64,000 nucleotides of DNA, from assembly GCF_031157275.1 (NCBI RefSeq), contig NZ_JAVIFW010000010.1:265164-329163 (forward strand), in the 5' to 3' direction. The notes beneath the pieces were generated by a model. That model did not search any database. It saw nothing but the letters and a program-made list of their open reading frames with translations, and was not told the DNA's origin. This DNA comes from Streptomyces sp. LHD-70 (GTDB taxonomy: Bacteria; Actinomycetota; Actinomycetes; Streptomycetales; Streptomycetaceae). The number at the start of each line of letters is the position of its first letter. Within the stretch, counting starts at the first letter, position 1. Below are positions 1-9,989 of the stretch, in pieces. The position numbers and the translations under genes were made by a program.

Positions 1-39
1 GACGATCTCGGCGGAGCGGGCGGCACCTCCAGCAAATGA
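1..39 (+). CDS. Possible 3' end of an upstream gene (partial)
   Basis: Reading from the first base, 12 codons (a Gly/Ser-rich tail ending in TSSK) run to a TGA at 37-39. A Gly/Ser/Lys tail like this is a common way for a Streptomyces protein to end, but nothing in 12 residues identifies a family. It may be chance. Confidence 0.25.
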   Translation, partial: DDLGGAGGTSSK

Positions 40-573
40 CGACCGGCCGCAATCGATGAGGGGCAGAGGGAGCGCCAGGTCTCGCCGGGCCCGATGAGGC
101 CCCCTGACTCAAGGGGAGCGCCGGGGGTCACCCGGCGGATTTCCCGCGTACAGCGACCGTAGGATCGGCCGCTCGCCCGCGCCATGGACAGATGCAAGAG
201 TCCTGAGCCGCCCGATTCATACAAATGCTCAAACCCCCGTTCTTCCAGAACAGGCAGTTTGCAATTCCCCCTTCATGGCCTACGGTCTTGGCCCTGAAGG
301 GACACTCGGGCACCGCATCGGTGTCGGTCTGCTGAACGAACGTCCCCTCAGCCGCCAGAATCGGCGCCCACTGGAAACAGTGCGGAATTGTCCGTACGCA
401 AGGCCCACCCGGCCACACGGTGCACCTCGCCGCACCCTCGCGTACAGCACTCCCGAAACCGGACCTGAGCTCGCCGCACCGTGCCCGGGTCCGTCTGTGC
501 CTACCCACTGCCTCAACTCCCCTCAATTCCCTGCTGAAGCACGGCCCGCACTCCTTCGAACTCCGAGGAACCC
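40..573. other. Intergenic region upstream of the permease
   Basis: No convincing gene. Open frames on both strands here lack a ribosome binding site and have composition unlike protein. The stretch must hold the promoter of the permease at 574, but I could not pick out clear -35 and -10 hexamers. A GAGG about 6 bases before the ATG at 574 serves as its ribosome binding site. Confidence 0.5.
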
Positions 574-2034
574 ATGAGCGAGCAGTCGACGACCACCAAG
601 GTGGCCACACCGTCCGGCCCCGCCGAGCAGAGCCCTTCGCCCGACGGCCTGAAGGCGGGGCTCAAGAACCGCCACCTTTCCATGATCGCTATCGGTGGTG
701 TGATCGGAGCCGGCCTCTTCGTCGGTTCCAGTGCCGGTATCGCGGCGGCCGGTCCCGCCATCCTCATCTCGTACGCGCTCGTCGGCGTGATGGTCGTGCT
801 CGTGATGCGGATGCTGGGCGAGATGGCCGCGGCGAATCCGACGTCGGGCTCGTTCTCCGAGTACGCCGACCGCGCGCTGGGCCGGTGGGCCGGGTTCTCC
901 ATCGGCTGGCTGTACTGGTTCTTCTGGGTCGTCGTCCTCGCCGTCGAGGCGACCGCGGGCGCGGTGATCCTGGAGGGCTGGATACCGTCCGTGCCGCAGT
1001 GGGCCTGGGCGCTGATCGTGATGGTGGTGCTGACCGCCACCAACCTCGTCTCTGTGGGCTCCTACGGTGAGTTCGAATTCTGGTTCGCCGGGATCAAGGT
1101 CGTCGCGATCGGCGCGTTCGTCGCGATCGGCATGCTGGCCGTGTTCGGTGTGCTGCCCGGCTCGGACAACCCCGGCGCGGGATTCGCGCACCTCACCGAC
1201 GCGGGCGGATTCTTCCCCAAGGGAGCGGGCGCGATCCTGACCGGTGTGCTGATGGTGGTCTTCTCCTTCATGGGCAGCGAGATCGTCACGCTGGCCGCCG
1301 GTGAGTCGGAGAATCCGCAGCGCGCGGTGACCAAGGCGACCAACAGCGTGATCTGGCGTATCGCGGTCTTCTACCTCGGCTCGATCTTCGTCGTCATCAC
1401 CCTGCTGCCGTGGAACGCCTCGGCGATCGTGAAGGACGGCTCCTACGTCGCCGCCCTGAACTCCATCGGCATCCCGCACGCCGGCCAGGTCATGAACGTC
1501 ATCGTGCTGACCGCGGTGCTGTCCTGCCTCAACTCCGGCCTCTACACCGCCTCCCGCATGGCCTTCTCCCTCGGCAAGCGCGGCGACGCCCCCAAGGCCT
1601 TCGCCAAGACCACGTCCAGCGGGGTGCCGCGGGCCGCGATCCTCGGCTCGGTCGTCTTCGGCTTCGTCGCGGTGTTCTTCAACTACAAGTGGCCCGACAC
1701 CGTCTTCGCGTTCCTGCTCAACTCCTCCGGTGCCGTCGCCCTGTTCGTCTGGCTGGTGATCTGCTTCACCCAGCTCAAGATGCGCGGCATCATCCTGCGC
1801 GAGATGCCCGAACGCCTCGTCGTCAAGATGTGGGCCTTCCCGTATCTGACCTGGGCGACCATCGGCATGATCTCCTTCGTCCTGGTCTACATGCTCTTCG
1901 ACGACACCGGCCGCGAACAGGTACTCCTCTCCCTCCTCGTCGCCGCCCTCGTCATCACCATCGCCGTCCTGCGCGAACGCGGCCGCACCCGCGCCACCAC
2001 CGGCACCGACCTGAACACCGAACTCGACGCCTGA
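574..2034 (+). CDS. Amino acid permease, AAT/GabP type (APC superfamily)
   Basis: Proton-coupled amino-acid uptake carrier in the cytoplasmic membrane. The 486-residue protein has a short charged N-terminus and about 12 membrane segments. The first carries the family signature AIGGVIGAGLFVGSS (near residues 38-52), and the cytoplasmic motif GSEIVTLAAGESENP with a following amphipathic helix is typical of the AAT family (GabP, AnsP, AroP, ProY). Length matches the family (450-490). The start at 574 follows GAGGAACCC. It is monocistronic, with a strong hairpin terminator just downstream. GABA, aromatic or neutral amino acids are all possible substrates; the exact one cannot be read from sequence. 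Confidence 0.9.
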   Translation: MSEQSTTTKVATPSGPAEQSPSPDGLKAGLKNRHLSMIAIGGVIGAGLFVGSSAGIAAAGPAILISYALVGVMVVLVMRMLGEMAAANPTSGSFSEYADRALGRWAGFSIGWLYWFFWVVVLAVEATAGAVILEGWIPSVPQWAWALIVMVVLTATNLVSVGSYGEFEFWFAGIKVVAIGAFVAIGMLAVFGVLPGSDNPGAGFAHLTDAGGFFPKGAGAILTGVLMVVFSFMGSEIVTLAAGESENPQRAVTKATNSVIWRIAVFYLGSIFVVITLLPWNASAIVKDGSYVAALNSIGIPHAGQVMNVIVLTAVLSCLNSGLYTASRMAFSLGKRGDAPKAFAKTTSSGVPRAAILGSVVFGFVAVFFNYKWPDTVFAFLLNSSGAVALFVWLVICFTQLKMRGIILREMPERLVVKMWAFPYLTWATIGMISFVLVYMLFDDTGREQVLLSLLVAALVITIAVLRERGRTRATTGTDLNTELDA

Positions 2035-2054
2035 CCCACCCCACACCCCCGTTT

Positions 2055-2093
2055 CAGCGCCCCCCTCGGTGACCACCACCGAAGGGGGCGCTG
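2055..2093 (+). terminator. Rho-independent-type hairpin after the permease gene
   Basis: A 16-bp stem with one mismatch (CAGCGCCCCC... paired with ...GGGGGCGCTG) and a 7-base loop begins 20 bases after the permease stop. No T-run follows, as is usual for Streptomyces. It lies between convergent genes and may work in both directions. Confidence 0.8.
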
Positions 2094-2136
2094 TCGTACA
2101 GCGGGTGATGCCATACCCTGCGCCCCCCTGCCCCGC

Positions 2137-2682
2137 CTACCGCAGCCCGGAGATCCTGAACACCGTCCGCACCGTCTCCCCATCGATCCGCCGGGACAGC
2201 TGCCCCACCGCCGTCCTGCCGCAGAGCAGCAGGCCCCGGTCGGTGGAGAGGCGGGTGCCCTGTTCGAAGAGGCGCCAGAGTTCGGGGTCGCGGATCAGCA
2301 CGTCCGGGTCGAGTTCCAGCCGGGCGCCGTGCGTGTCACGGAGCAGCAGCCGGCGCGAGACGCCGTCCACCCAGCGGACGGAGACCAGGGCGTCGGTGCG
2401 CACCACGCGCTTCCGCAGCAGGCCGCGGGTGGCCACCCAGCCCGGCCCCGCCGTGACCCGGGGCGGCAGCAGTACGACGAAGAGCAGCAGGCTGAGGCCG
2501 GTCCACAGCGCGGTCCGGGGGAGTGTGAGCCGTCCGGCGGCCGTGTCGACGACCGCCAGCACGGCCAGCAGTACGCCGGCGCAGAAAGCGGCGTCGCGGA
2601 GTTCGGCGGCCCAATGGCGGTCGTGGACACGGTGGTTGGCGGTGGGCGGGTGGTCCGTGGACTCTTCGGTGCGGCGTCCCAT
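2137..2682 (-). CDS. Hypothetical membrane protein with a PH-like C-terminal domain
   Basis: The 181-residue protein has a charged, His/Arg-rich N-terminus, then two adjacent hydrophobic segments (roughly residues 34-48 and 57-75), then a soluble tail beginning VTAGPGWVATRGLLRKRVVRT. That two-helix plus beta-rich arrangement, with GLL.KR and a later SRRLLLRD, is typical of small actinobacterial membrane proteins with a bacterial PH-like domain. The function is unknown. The ATG at 2682 was chosen because the open frame further upstream (antisense to the K+ transporter gene) has protein-unlike composition. It runs convergent to the permease and is divergent from the K+ transporter. Confidence 0.7.
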   Translation of the reverse strand: MGRRTEESTDHPPTANHRVHDRHWAAELRDAAFCAGVLLAVLAVVDTAAGRLTLPRTALWTGLSLLLFVVLLPPRVTAGPGWVATRGLLRKRVVRTDALVSVRWVDGVSRRLLLRDTHGARLELDPDVLIRDPELWRLFEQGTRLSTDRGLLLCGRTAVGQLSRRIDGETVRTVFRISGLR

Positions 2683-2913
2683 GGAACCGAGGCTAGGGAG
2701 AGGGTCGGTCGCCGCCGACACCTTTGGCGGCTCGCTGACGCCGTACCGACAGGACTCTGACGGCTCCCCGCCCGCCCCCGTCAGGGGCACGTAAGAAATC
2801 AGGACCGCGCCATGAAGGACCCGTAAGGGGCCTGCTCCGGTGGCCGGGACCGGCGGAACCTGAGCGCACCCGATCATGAACGCCCCTGGTGGGCGGTTGA
2901 AGGAGTGCGCCAG

Positions 2914-4743
2914 ATGTCCGTCCTGACTGCCCAGTCCGGCACCACCCCCGCGGCGGAGGAACCACCGGACAGCGGCGAACGGCACCGGCTGACCGCCCTG
3001 ACCGGTCTCGCCGCTCTCTCCCTCGACGCGATGGCGTCCGTGGCGTACGGGCCGGAGGCGATCGTGCTCGTGCTCGCCGCGGCGGGCGGGGCCGGCGTCG
3101 GCTTCACGCTTCCCGTGACGCTCGCCATCGCCGGTCTGCTGGCCGTCCTGGTCGCCTCCTACCGCCAGGTCATCGCCGCGTTCCCGGACGGCGGAGGCTC
3201 CTACGCCGTGGCGAAGCGGCACCTGGGGCGGCGCACGAGCCTGGTCGCCGCCGCCTCGCTCGTACTGGACTACGTCCTGAACGTCGCGGTCGCCGTCACC
3301 GCGGGAGTCGCCGCGCTGACCTCCGCCTTCCCTGAGCTGTACGGCGACCGGCTGGTCCTCTGCCTCGGTGTTCTCGTGCTCGTCACCGCGGTGAACCTGC
3401 GCGGCATCCTCCAGTCCGCGAAGGTGTTCATCGCTCCCACCGCCGTGTTCGTCGTCGCGATCTTCGCGCTTGTCGCCGTCGGCCTGTTCCGGGACGGCCC
3501 GGTGTCGACGGCGGCCGCGGAGGGCCAGGCCGACAACGCCACGACGGTGGGTGCGCTGCTCCTGCTGAAGGCGTTCGCGTCCGGCTGCTCCGCGCTGACC
3601 GGTGTCGAGGCCATCGCGAACGCCGTGCCCCAGTTCCGGCAGCCGCGTGCCCGGCGCGCCAAGGACGCGGAGATCGCGCTCGGTGTGCTGCTCGGCCTGA
3701 TGCTGATCGGCCTGTCGGTGCTGATCTCCCGCTTCGGCCTGCGGCCGGTCGAGGGCGTCACCGTCCTCGCTCAGCTCGCGGACGCCTCGCTCGGCCACAA
3801 CTGGGCCTTCTACGTGGTGCAGTTCGCGACGATGACCCTGCTCGCGCTGTCCGCGAACACGTCCTTCGGTGGCCTTCCGGTGCTGCTCAAGCTGCTCGCC
3901 AGGGACAACTACCTGCCGCACGTCTTCGCCCTCAAGGCCGACCGGCAGGTGCACCGGCACGGTGTGCTCGCGCTCGCCGTCGTGTCGGCCGCACTGCTGG
4001 TGTTCTCCGGTGGCGACACCAACACCCTCGTGCCGCTCTTCGCGATCGGCGTCTTCGTCGGCTTCACCCTCGCCCAGACCGGCATGGTGCTGCACTGGCA
4101 CCGCGAGCGCGGCCCGCGGTGGGCGGCCAAGGCCGTGCTCAACGGCCTCGGCGCCCTGCTCACCGGCGTCAGCGCGATCGTCGTGACCGCGACCAAGTTC
4201 CACGACGGCGCCTGGCTGATCGTGGTCGCGCTGCCGCTGCTCGTGCTCGCCTTCGAGACCGTGCACCGCGCCTACGCGAACATCGGTGAGCGGCTCGGCA
4301 TCGGCCGCGTGCCCGAACTCCCGTACGGCGACCGCTCGTTGGTGATCGTGCCGGTGGGTGGCCTGTCGAAGCTGACCCGTGAGGCGCTGAACGCGGCGGT
4401 CTCGCTCGGGGACGAGGTGCGCGCTGTGACCGTGACGTACGACGAGCCCGAGGACCGGGAGGCCGCGGCCGCGCTGCTCCGCGACTGGGAGCTGTGGAAC
4501 CCGGGCGTCGACCTGGTGGAGCTCAGGTCGGCGCACCGCACCGTGGGGCGTCCCGTGGCCGCGTACGTGCGGGAGGTGCACGCCCACCACCCGGGCACCC
4601 GGGTCACCGTGCTCATCCCGGAGGCGGAGCCCGCCCACCTCTGGCAGCGGATCCTGCAGAACCAGCGGGGCGCGGTCGTCGCCCACGCCGTGCGGCGGGA
4701 GACGGACGCGGCGATCTGCCGCCTCCGCTTCCGGCTTGCCTGA
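2914..4743 (+). CDS. KimA-type potassium transporter (APC superfamily)
   Basis: Probable high-affinity K+/H+ symporter of the cytoplasmic membrane. The 609-residue protein starts with SLDAMASVAYGPEAIVLVL, the KimA/YdaO first-helix signature, and has about 12 membrane segments up to roughly residue 450. It ends with a soluble domain of about 150 residues beginning RSLVIVPVGGLSKLTREAL. In KimA the soluble tail forms the dimer interface and binds cyclic di-AMP. I start at ATG 2914, 8 bases after GAAGGAG, rather than the GTG at 2905, which lies inside that ribosome binding site. Its position directly before kdp supports a K+ role. I found no convincing cyclic di-AMP riboswitch upstream. Confidence 0.85.
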   Translation: MSVLTAQSGTTPAAEEPPDSGERHRLTALTGLAALSLDAMASVAYGPEAIVLVLAAAGGAGVGFTLPVTLAIAGLLAVLVASYRQVIAAFPDGGGSYAVAKRHLGRRTSLVAAASLVLDYVLNVAVAVTAGVAALTSAFPELYGDRLVLCLGVLVLVTAVNLRGILQSAKVFIAPTAVFVVAIFALVAVGLFRDGPVSTAAAEGQADNATTVGALLLLKAFASGCSALTGVEAIANAVPQFRQPRARRAKDAEIALGVLLGLMLIGLSVLISRFGLRPVEGVTVLAQLADASLGHNWAFYVVQFATMTLLALSANTSFGGLPVLLKLLARDNYLPHVFALKADRQVHRHGVLALAVVSAALLVFSGGDTNTLVPLFAIGVFVGFTLAQTGMVLHWHRERGPRWAAKAVLNGLGALLTGVSAIVVTATKFHDGAWLIVVALPLLVLAFETVHRAYANIGERLGIGRVPELPYGDRSLVIVPVGGLSKLTREALNAAVSLGDEVRAVTVTYDEPEDREAAAALLRDWELWNPGVDLVELRSAHRTVGRPVAAYVREVHAHHPGTRVTVLIPEAEPAHLWQRILQNQRGAVVAHAVRRETDAAICRLRFRLA

Positions 4744-4820
4744 CGCTCCCCGCGGCGTCCCCGCGACTTCCCCTGGTTCCCTGGCCTTTGTGCAGGTCAG
4801 CAACGGATTGGACACGGCGG

Positions 4821-4916
4821 CGTATGGGCGGCGTCAAGGGCCGACGACGGGTCGTATGAGCCTCGTCAAGAGGGGGCGCCGAGCCGTATGGGAGGCGTCA
4901 ACGGGGGTCGTCCGGG
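4821..4916. repeat. Three tandem 32-bp direct repeats upstream of kdp
   Basis: Copies begin at 4821, 4853 and 4885, exactly 32 bp apart. Each opens with CGTATGRGC followed by CGTCAA at the same offset and a G-rich run; the last 12 or so bases of each unit differ. A spacing of about three helical turns would put the conserved parts on one face of the DNA, as expected for cooperative binding of a response regulator such as KdpE. That role is inferred. Confidence 0.6.
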
Positions 4917-4949
4917 CCTGTGGGAGGAGGTTTCCTCTACTCGACGGAG

Positions 4950-5025
4950 CTCGTCGAACGACTCGTCGACAGGGCCCGCCGGAACGGCTCGTCGAAACGG
5001 TCGTCGGCAGGCCCGTCGAAGGAGC
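4950..5025. repeat. Two diverged 38-bp direct repeats upstream of kdp
   Basis: CTCGTCGAAC... at 4950 and CTCGTCGAAA... at 4988 start units that share CTCGTCGAA, then CGTCG-CAGG-CCCG. They are less alike than the 32-bp set upstream and may be simple expansion of a GTCGA-rich sequence. Confidence 0.4.
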
Positions 5026-5075
5026 CGCTCGCCGGAGCGACCCGTTCATCCCTTCACTTCACCTCAGGAGTTGCG

Positions 5076-5159
5076 ATGGCCGACGTGGCCTTCGTCGTCA
5101 CCACGGTCGCGGTGTTCGCGCTGGTGGCCCTTGTCGCCAAGGGGGTGGCAAAGCTGTGA
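5076..5159 (+). CDS. 27-residue membrane peptide at the head of the kdp operon
   Basis: The peptide is MADVAFVVTTVAVFALVALV followed by AKGVAKL: one hydrophobic helix with a short cationic tail, so probably a single-pass membrane peptide. The ATG follows CAGGAG by 5 bases, and its TGA overlaps the GTG of kdpF (GTGA), so the two are probably translationally coupled. It is about the size of KdpF but different in sequence. Because of its place in the operon it may be a second small accessory subunit of the Kdp pump; that is inference. It is too short for most gene callers. Confidence 0.7.
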   Translation: MADVAFVVTTVAVFALVALVAKGVAKL

Positions 5160-5245
5160 CCGCCGAAAACATCGTCGGCCTCATCGTGGCCGTCTCCCTG
5201 CTCGGCTACCTCGTACTCGCCCTCATCGATCCGGAGAGGTTCTGA
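5156..5245 (+). CDS. kdpF: KdpF, small subunit of the Kdp K+-ATPase
   Basis: This is a 29-residue single-pass membrane peptide, MTAENIVGLIVAVSLLGYLV followed by LALIDPERF. The ending L-x-x-P-E-[RK]-F is the KdpF signature. KdpF stabilises the KdpABC complex in the membrane. The GTG start overlaps the TGA of the preceding peptide gene by four bases, and kdpA begins 8 bases downstream with its ribosome binding site (GGAGAGG) inside the kdpF coding sequence, so the genes form one translational unit. Confidence 0.92.
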   Translation: MTAENIVGLIVAVSLLGYLVLALIDPERF

Positions 5246-5253
5246 CGCCGGAC

Positions 5254-6914
5254 ATGAGTCCCGAACTTGCCGGCGTGCTCCAGCTGCTCGCGCTCATCGC
5301 GGCCCTGGCGCTCGCCTACCGCCCCCTCGGCGACCACATGGCCAGGGTCTACTCCTCCGACCGGCACCTGCGGGTCGAGAAGTGGATCTACAAGGCCATC
5401 GGCGCCAACCCGAGCGCCGAGATGCGCTGGCCCGCGTACCTGCGCGGCGTCCTCGCCTTCTCCGGCGTCGGCGTTCTGTTCCTCTACCTGCTGCAGCGGC
5501 TGCAGGGCTCCCTGCCGGGCTCGCTCGGCTTCGCGTCGATCGACCCGGACCAGGCCTTCAACACCGCCGCCTCCTTCGTCGCCAACACCAACTGGCAGTC
5601 GTACTACGGCGAGCAGGCCATGGGCCATGTCGTGCAGACCGGCGGCCTCGCGGTGCAGAACTTCGTCTCCGCCGCCGTCGGCATGGCGGTCGCGGTCGCC
5701 CTCGTACGCGGCTTCGCCCGGACTCGCACCGGTGAACTCGGCAACTTCTGGGCCGACTTGGTGCGGGGCGTCGTACGGATCCTGGTCCCCATCGCGGTGC
5801 TCGGCGCGCTCGTCCTCGTCGCCTGCGGGGCCATCCAGAACTTCGCCGGCATCCACGAGGTCGGTCAGTTCTTGGGCGGTACGCAGCAGTGGAACGGCGG
5901 GGCGGTCGCCTCGCAGGAGGTCATCAAGGAGCTGGGGACGAACGGCGGCGGCTACTTCAACGCCAACTCCGCGCACCCCTTCGAGAACCCGAACCCGTTC
6001 TCCAACCTCTTCGAGGTCTTCCTGATCCTGCTGATCCCGTTCGCGCTGACCCGGACCTTCGGCAGGATGGTCGGCTCGGTCAAGCAGGGCTACGCGATCC
6101 TCGGCACGATGGCCGTCATCTGGATCGTCTTCACCGCCCTGATGCTGTGGACCGAATTCGCGGGCAGGGGACCGGCGTTCGAGGCCGCGGGCGGCGCCAT
6201 GGAGGGCAAGGAGACCCGCTTCGGCATCGGCGCCTCGGCGATCTTCTCGGTGGCGACCACGCTCACCTCGACCGGTGCGGTCAACTCCTTCCACTCCTCC
6301 AACACCGGCTTCGGCGGCGGCCTCAACCTGCTCGGCATGCAGCTCGGCGAGATCGCGCCCGGCGGGGTCGGCTCCGGCCTCTACGGCATGCTGATCATGG
6401 CGATCGTGGCGGTGTTCATCGCCGGACTGATGGTCGGGCGTACGCCGGAGTACCTGGGCAAGAAGATCGGCACCCGCGAGATCAAGTTCGCCGCCTGCTA
6501 CATCCTGATCACCCCGGCGCTCGTCCTCGGGTTCACCGCTGCCGCGATGGCCCTGGACACCCCGGCCGACTCGATGACCAACTCGGGCGCGCACGGCTTC
6601 TCCGAGATCCTGTACGCCTACACCTCGGGCGCCAACAACAACGGCTCCGCCTTCGCCGGCCTGAACGCAGACACGCAGTGGTTCAACAGCACCATCGGTA
6701 TCGCGATGCTGCTCGGCCGCTTCCTGCCGATGGTGTTCGTGCTCGCCCTGGCCGGTTCGCTGGCCGAGCAGCGCCCGATCCCGGCCACCGCGGGCACCCT
6801 GCGTACGGAAAAGCCGCTGTTCACCGGCCTCGTGGCGGGCACCATCCTGATCGTCACCGGCCTCACGTACTTCCCGGCACTGGCCCTCGGCCCGCTCGCG
6901 GAAGGACTGGCGGC

Positions 6915-6918
<4 letters not shown>
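5254..6918 (+). CDS. kdpA: KdpA, K+-translocating subunit of the Kdp ATPase
   Basis: Membrane subunit that selects and moves K+ in the ATP-driven Kdp pump. The 554-residue, roughly 10-helix protein matches the family length. The four selectivity-filter regions are present: NTNWQSYYGE, GTNGGGYFNANSAHPFENPN, LTSTGAVNSFH and SGANNNGSAFAGL. The ATG at 5254 is preceded by GGAGAGG at a suitable distance. Its TGA overlaps the ATG of kdpB (ATGA). Like other kdp genes it is probably induced at low K+ through KdpD/KdpE. Confidence 0.97.
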
Positions 6919-9167
<2,249 letters not shown>

Positions 9168-9174
9168 CCTGGTC

Positions 9175-9846
9175 ATGAACAACTCCGCAGTGAACACCGC
9201 CCGGTTGATCGGGGCAGGGCTGCGCGCCCTGATCGTCCTCACCGTGCTGTGCGGTGTCCTCTACCCGCTCGCGGTGACCGGCGTCGCCCAGGCCCTGTTC
9301 CCCGACCGGGCCAACGGCTCCGAGGTCAAGGACTCCACCGGCCGGGTCGTCGGCTCCGAACTCATCGGCCAGCGCTACGACCTGCCCCTGAAGAAGGGTC
9401 AGGAGACCCCCGCCCCCGACCTCAGGTGGTTCCAGCCGCGCCCCTCCAACGGCCTGGGCGAGAACAGCGTCAACACCCAGTACAAGCTGATCCTGTCCGG
9501 CGCCACCAACCGCGCGGGCGACAACGACGAACTGCTCCAGTGGGTGAAGGACGCCAAGGCGGCCGTCGTGCAGGACAACTCCACCGACGACTTCACGGTC
9601 AAGCCCTCCGACGTGCCCGCCGACGCGGTCACCTCCTCCGGCTCCGGCCTCGACCCGCACATCTCCCCGCGGTACGCCGACCTCCAGGTGCACCGCATCG
9701 CGGAGCGGAACCACCTGGGCATCCAGCAGGTCCGGAAACTGGTCGACCAGCACACCGAGGGGCGGACCCTCGGCTTCATGGGCGAGCCCCGCGTCAACGT
9801 CCTCCAGCTCAACATCGCGCTCAAGGAACTGACGGCGAAGAGCTGA
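9175..9846 (+). CDS. kdpC: KdpC, K+-transporting ATPase C subunit
   Basis: Small subunit that couples KdpA and KdpB and raises nucleotide affinity. The 223-residue protein has one N-terminal membrane helix (ALIVLTVLCGVLYPLAVTGV), then a periplasm-type domain with GSELIGQ, WFQPRPS, SGSGLDPHISP and a C-terminal VNVLQLNIAL, all standard for the family. I take the ATG at 9175; a TTG at 9160 in the same frame overlaps the end of kdpB and is less likely. A strong hairpin lies between this gene and kdpE. Confidence 0.95.
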   Translation: MNNSAVNTARLIGAGLRALIVLTVLCGVLYPLAVTGVAQALFPDRANGSEVKDSTGRVVGSELIGQRYDLPLKKGQETPAPDLRWFQPRPSNGLGENSVNTQYKLILSGATNRAGDNDELLQWVKDAKAAVVQDNSTDDFTVKPSDVPADAVTSSGSGLDPHISPRYADLQVHRIAERNHLGIQQVRKLVDQHTEGRTLGFMGEPRVNVLQLNIALKELTAKS

Positions 9847-9861
9847 TGGAAACGGGCGCGA

Positions 9862-9938
9862 GCAGCGGGAGCGGGCGGGCCCAAGGCGTCCGGACCACCC
9901 TGGGCCGGACAAGGCCCGGGCCCGCCGCCTCCCGCTGC
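9862..9938 (+). terminator. Long hairpin between kdpC and kdpE
   Basis: A 21-bp arm starting GCAGCGGGAGCGGGC (9862-9882) pairs with 9918-9938 at about 19 of 21 positions. A second inverted repeat (GTCCGG...CCGGAC) lies inside the loop. It probably ends or attenuates the kdpFABC transcript and lowers kdpE-kdpD expression, unless it serves as an mRNA-stabilising structure. Confidence 0.6.
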
Positions 9939-9989
9939 CGCGAACCAGGCACCGCACCGATCGCAGCGACGACAAGGAAGGCCGCACCG

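Larger units (their letters stand above)
4744..5075. other. kdp promoter region, rich in direct repeats
   Basis: This 332-bp gap separates the KimA-type gene from the kdp operon and contains no convincing gene. It holds three 32-bp direct repeats (4821-4916) and two diverged 38-bp repeats (4950-5025), listed separately. The kdp promoter and KdpE binding sites are expected here. CAGGAG at 5065-5070 is the ribosome binding site of the first small gene. Confidence 0.6.

Noticed and set aside
128..610. Minus-strand ORF before the first permease
   Set aside because: It is Arg/Cys/Gly-rich, overlaps the permease start, has no ribosome binding site and no recognisable domain.
2683..2913. Cyclic di-AMP (ydaO-type) riboswitch before the KimA-type gene
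   Set aside because: Looked for because KimA genes often carry one. The GC-rich leader has hairpin potential, but I could not match the conserved core elements of that riboswitch.
2137..4815. A very long minus-strand open frame opposite the KimA-type gene
   Set aside because: High GC leaves many antisense frames open. Only the last 181 codons (from 2682) have membrane-protein character; the rest is Arg/Gly/Glu-rich shadow of the transporter gene.
4821..4916. CRISPR-like array
   Set aside because: The 32-bp units are contiguous with diverged tails, there are no unique spacers, and no cas genes are nearby. A regulatory repeat is more likely.
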